Positions 60,264 to 64,000 of a stretch of 64,000 nt of DNA are shown piece after piece. Source of the stretch: Gymnogyps californianus (lineage: Eukaryota > Chordata > Aves > Accipitriformes > Cathartidae); the NCBI RefSeq assembly GCF_018139145.2, contig NC_059500.1:35011437-35075436 (forward strand). The letters are read 5' to 3'. Each line of letters starts with the position of its first letter. The stretch's first letter is position 1. The notes under the pieces were generated by a model. The model had not been told where the DNA came from. It worked only from the letters and a program-made list of their open reading frames with translations, and did not search any database. The position numbers and the translations under genes were made by a program.

Positions 60264-63200
60264 ATCCTCAACCTTTGTGCCGTGGAGACCTATTCCCCAA
60301 GCCATAGACTGGCTGATGCCCCTTGCAGCTAATTCCCCGACCCCAAACCCGTAACTCCTTCTGAAGGAAAGCAGATCTCACAGTGCGCTTGACTTGTCCT
60401 TGCTTCTGCAAAAGACCGTGCTGCAAACCCAGGGATATAAACTGTGCAATGAATCAGAGCTCACCTGTTCCTTGTTCAGACAACCAATCAAAACTTTTCT
60501 GTTATAACACGTTTTTGTATGTTAGTGGTCTTGGACTGTTTTCCAAATATGAATGTGCAATACAACTGGCATCAAAGATACTGAGGGAAAGGCAATGCTA
60601 TTTAAAGACTTGATTTAACTCCAAGCCAAAACAAAACCCCCAGAATTTCATTTTCTGAAGAAAGGAGCACAGTTGCTTTTCTAAGGCAGGTTACCATAAA
60701 CCCCATAAACCCTCTGGTTCATTGTCTAAGGCTGAATGCTTCAAGTTTCAAACTCACCGGCTCATTTAAAAAAAAAAAAAAAAAAAAAGGATGAAACTTT
60801 TCAACCAGCTCCCTTAACTGAGGCGTAACCGATGAACACAGTCCTGTCCCACTGACCCCAGCTAGAGTTTTACCACGTGTTTCACCACAGCCAGAATGAG
60901 TAAATGATTTCTTCAGGAGCAGTGGGACCAAGAAGCAGACCAGGAATACAATATCCTTAATTCCCAGTCCCCTTCCCAACAGCTAGACTTCAGCTATTCC
61001 TGAATGACATGTGCGCACAAAGCAGAAACAATCTGATCTATTTGGCTGTTAATGATACCAACAGAGAGATTACAGAAGAAGGAATTTTAACAGTTAAGCT
61101 TAATTTACCAAGACAGTTATTTCTTTACTGTGCCCACAATATTCTTTCTCTTAGTTATGTTTTGCCTAATGTGAAACAGTAATTTTCCTTAAGTTTTTTT
61201 CTGCCTTTTAAAAGCAGCCATATGCAGCGAGCCTGATGGATACTCCCAGCAGGAACAGTCCCAACAGGACTGTTGCTTTTCTATTGTGTTTTTAATCCTA
61301 TATAAAATGTTTTAAGGTGCCAACTAAAGCCAAAACACGAGCACTTCCCACACAAAGGCTCCTATTCCAGCATTCATTCATCCCATTGTGCCAGTATTGT
61401 AGTTCATAATCCTAACTACTACATGTGCAGCTACATACAGTGGGAAGGAGGAAAAGCACGAAGTTTAACTCTTAATTCAAAAGAGCCTGAAAGTTATTTT
61501 ACTACTGGGGGATTATGTGTACATCATTTCTTTAGCTCTGAGGTACTATTTTTCAAAGGGTGAGGGGAAGGGACAGGAGTGAAAGAGAAGTCAGTGAGCG
61601 CTAACACTGCATTTTATTTAACTTCCTAGTTCTACATATCATTTTGTGGCACATATTTTATTGCGTTAAGCTTTGCAGGCTCCATTCCATCATTGAACAT
61701 CTGCACATCCAAAAGGTTGAGAAAAGCAGGTAGAAATTTCAAGAAATGAATCAACACTTTGAAGATTCATTGGGCACCAAATATGAGACGGGAGGCCACA
61801 TTACACAAATCACTGTAATAAATGTCATTCTCTACTGAATGTGTTGTAGCAGCTATGATCTACTGGGGACTGTGTGTCACTTGTTCCCACAGTGTGTGAG
61901 CTTTCTCTTAATAGTATATTTAGCACAACAGGAAGGAAGCAGGTGAGGTAGGAGAGCTCCAAAACTGCTCCTAGTTGAGCCTGTTCACCAACACAGCTGC
62001 AAAGCCCTGTTTGGCAATAAGCTGCTTAGAGACAAAATGGAAGCTTCTTTTCCAGTTAGTGTAAATGGGCCAAATCCTAAAGCACGTAGTTTGCACTCAA
62101 AAATACTAATATACTGAGGCAAGTGAGATCGCCTGTGTAAGAGGTCTCTGCATCACCCCGCTGCATGAAATTTCTGTCTTTCCTGTTAGATAAGTGTTTC
62201 CTCCCTTTTTTTTTTCCCCTTGGAAGATATAGCATCCCTTTCTCACATATACACACACACCCCTTAGCATATGGCACTGCATTTACCTTGCCTCAGCTAG
62301 ATGACAGAGCACCTAACCTTACAACATTGGTACTGAGTAGGGAAAGAGAATCAAAATGGTAGATCATCCCACTGCAATGTACTTTCGCTCTGTGTGATGC
62401 CTGGGTGGGAATCCAAACCCATTTTTGTACTGTGGAGAATTCCCAGAGAAACCTATATAATATGGGAACCACGGGAAGACTCTGAATTTCATCTTAAATT
62501 TAAAGAGCACAGCCCATGCAAACAGCCAATATCATCTGCTATGAATTACAGCTACTTTTGCCTAGATTGGTTCCCAAGCACCCAGTACACATACTATATT
62601 CTGGAAAAAATTAAGCTTTTATATTTTCCTTATATTTTTCGAGCCCATTGGTCAATCTAAACAGAAAATTTCATGGTATTAAGAGCCAGATTCAACTCAG
62701 ATATGCTACATGCAGCTGAGAATAACTCCTCACTGAGCATCTAGAAAAGTCCCGTGTAAGATTCTACTTCTGAAAAAGTGAATTTGTCTGACTCAGGCAG
62801 CTCCAAATTCACAATGCTGTGATAGCTTCTGCCTTTCTACAGCTAGATACACACTAAGGAGGAAACGGAGTTTGTGGGACACTGGAAGAATTTCTGTCTT
62901 TATCTGGAATTTCACACAGCTGAGGTTGTCTATTGTAGTCCTAATTCAGTTATCATAATCCATACAGCAGACCCTCTTAGTACTGCCCTAATCATGATGT
63001 GAGGTTTACACGACCGTGGCTGGTACCAGTACATGCATTCATCCCATCAACAGTTTTGGTTTCTAAAAAACAGGAACCTGAACTGGATTTAGGGAATGTT
63101 TCTGGGAAATGTCTGCAACAAAGATACAACCTTCTTTCTCTCCAGTGCCATCCCACTCACTGTGGAGATCCTGTCTGCACTTGCAGATGCATGGAGAGCT

Positions 63201-64000
63201 TTTGCAGAGATCTAGCCAGGGTAAGAGGATCATGACCTGCAGCATGCAAGTTTTACCAGTAGTTTTAACACGAAAACTGGTTATAAAGTTTCAGGTTACT
63301 TCAGGTTCAAGATAGATTTACTGCAGTGAAAAACAAAGACACGCATGACCTTTAAACCCTACTTTCACAAAACAATACACTGTATATAGAGGAAAGCCTC
63401 TTGGAGATAAGAAAATAAACAGCATATACCTATGGATATTCACATTACCTAATGTGGTATTAGAAGATCAGATAGTACAACAACAAATAGTAGATAACTA
63501 TGCATATACATCACAGTCAATCAAGTCCACGCAGTACCAGGTATTCAATACTGTGCCTTTTAGCTCAACATAAAGGACTGAAAGGGATTTATATCACAAC
63601 CTCTCAGTTCAGCCTAGAAAGTACTGCTTAAGTAAGACCTCTGAAAAAGGAAAAGGCAGATGTGTTTGCCAGTCTTTTCCTGCCTGTACATCCCCTCCCT
63701 CTCAGCTGTTACAGGGTGTTGTGGTGCAGGGACAAGGGAGAAGATAGTTTGTGCTGCTGTGATTCTGTGCTCCTCCTGGCAGCTCCTGAAATACAGTACA
63801 AATTACAACCACTCTTAGTGCTAGTCTAGCAAGAGAAAATGGTCACACTGGCCTGAAATAGCCTACATCGGGACTTGCATGAGGATGGAGTATAAATGTT
63901 CCTACATGCCATTTCTTCTTTTTAGTGACTCCTAATTTAAGTATATTGCTAAATGGCATATTTGGGGGTCAAAAACTTGTGGTATTAGCCCATGCAAATA
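60264..64000. other. non-coding stretch to window end
   Basis: Contains a 21-base A run (60768-60788), a short CA run near 62248-62261, and chance-length open frames only. No gene or transposon recognised. Confidence 0.5.
60768..60788 (+). repeat. poly-A run (21 A)
   Basis: Twenty-one consecutive A. No retrotransposed gene body or target duplication was recognised beside it, so it is treated as simple sequence. Confidence 0.8.

Noticed and set aside
60768..60788. Poly-A run as the tail of a processed pseudogene
   Set aside because: No upstream sequence resembles a known mRNA and no target duplication was found.
1..64000. CRISPR arrays, tRNA or rRNA genes, bacterial operons
   Set aside because: No regularly spaced repeats, no recognisable rRNA or tRNA arms by eye, and all identifiable elements are avian nuclear repeats. 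A tRNAscan or Infernal run would be the decisive check for small RNA genes.

Overview
The window looks like 64 kb of gene-poor nuclear DNA from a bird. Two things point there. Several CR1 (chicken repeat 1) non-LTR retrotransposon copies are present, one ending in the CR1-type ATTCTATG repeat. Three solo LTRs belong to one family whose ends and core resemble ERV LTRs common in neoavian genomes; naming the lineage is inference. Base composition is AT-rich with few CpGs, and no long open reading frame encodes a recognisable host protein. Nothing suggests bacterial, plastid or viral-genome DNA, so no operons, ribosome-binding sites or CRISPR arrays are expected or seen.

Layout. 1-20 kb is single-copy-looking, non-coding DNA with a 29-base G run (4699-4727) and faint CR1 relics at 8630-8716 and 11695-11776. 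20-30 kb holds an old CR1 reverse-transcriptase fragment (20460-20690), a polypyrimidine tract (22676-22745) and a CR1 3'-ORF fragment on the minus strand (26764-27070). 30025-32717 is the best-preserved mobile element: a 5'-truncated CR1 with the C-terminal part of the endonuclease, the whole reverse transcriptase and the 3' UTR, inactivated by stops, frameshifts and loss of catalytic residues. 36-57 kb contains the three solo LTRs: 36162-36733 (+), 46593-47205 (-) and 55885-56438 (+). The first two are young-looking, with perfect 5-bp target duplications, and lie head-on about 10 kb apart. The third is an older relative with an imperfect duplication.

The right end holds the most gene-like signals: a splice-bounded 88-bp open candidate exon at 58119-58206, and a GC- and CpG-enriched block at 59640-60040 with a perfect palindromic RFX X-box (59889-59902), which could be a promoter or first-exon region. 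Other splice-bounded candidate exons (6136-6179, 14515-14585, 27246-27337, 52199-52268) are listed at low confidence because decoy splice pairs are common in intronic DNA.

I see no previously undescribed multi-gene system. The things most worth checking are the X-box/CpG block, the candidate exons, the inverted LTR pair with a shared 73-codon antisense ORF, and the long G-run, G-quadruplex and mirror-type tracts.
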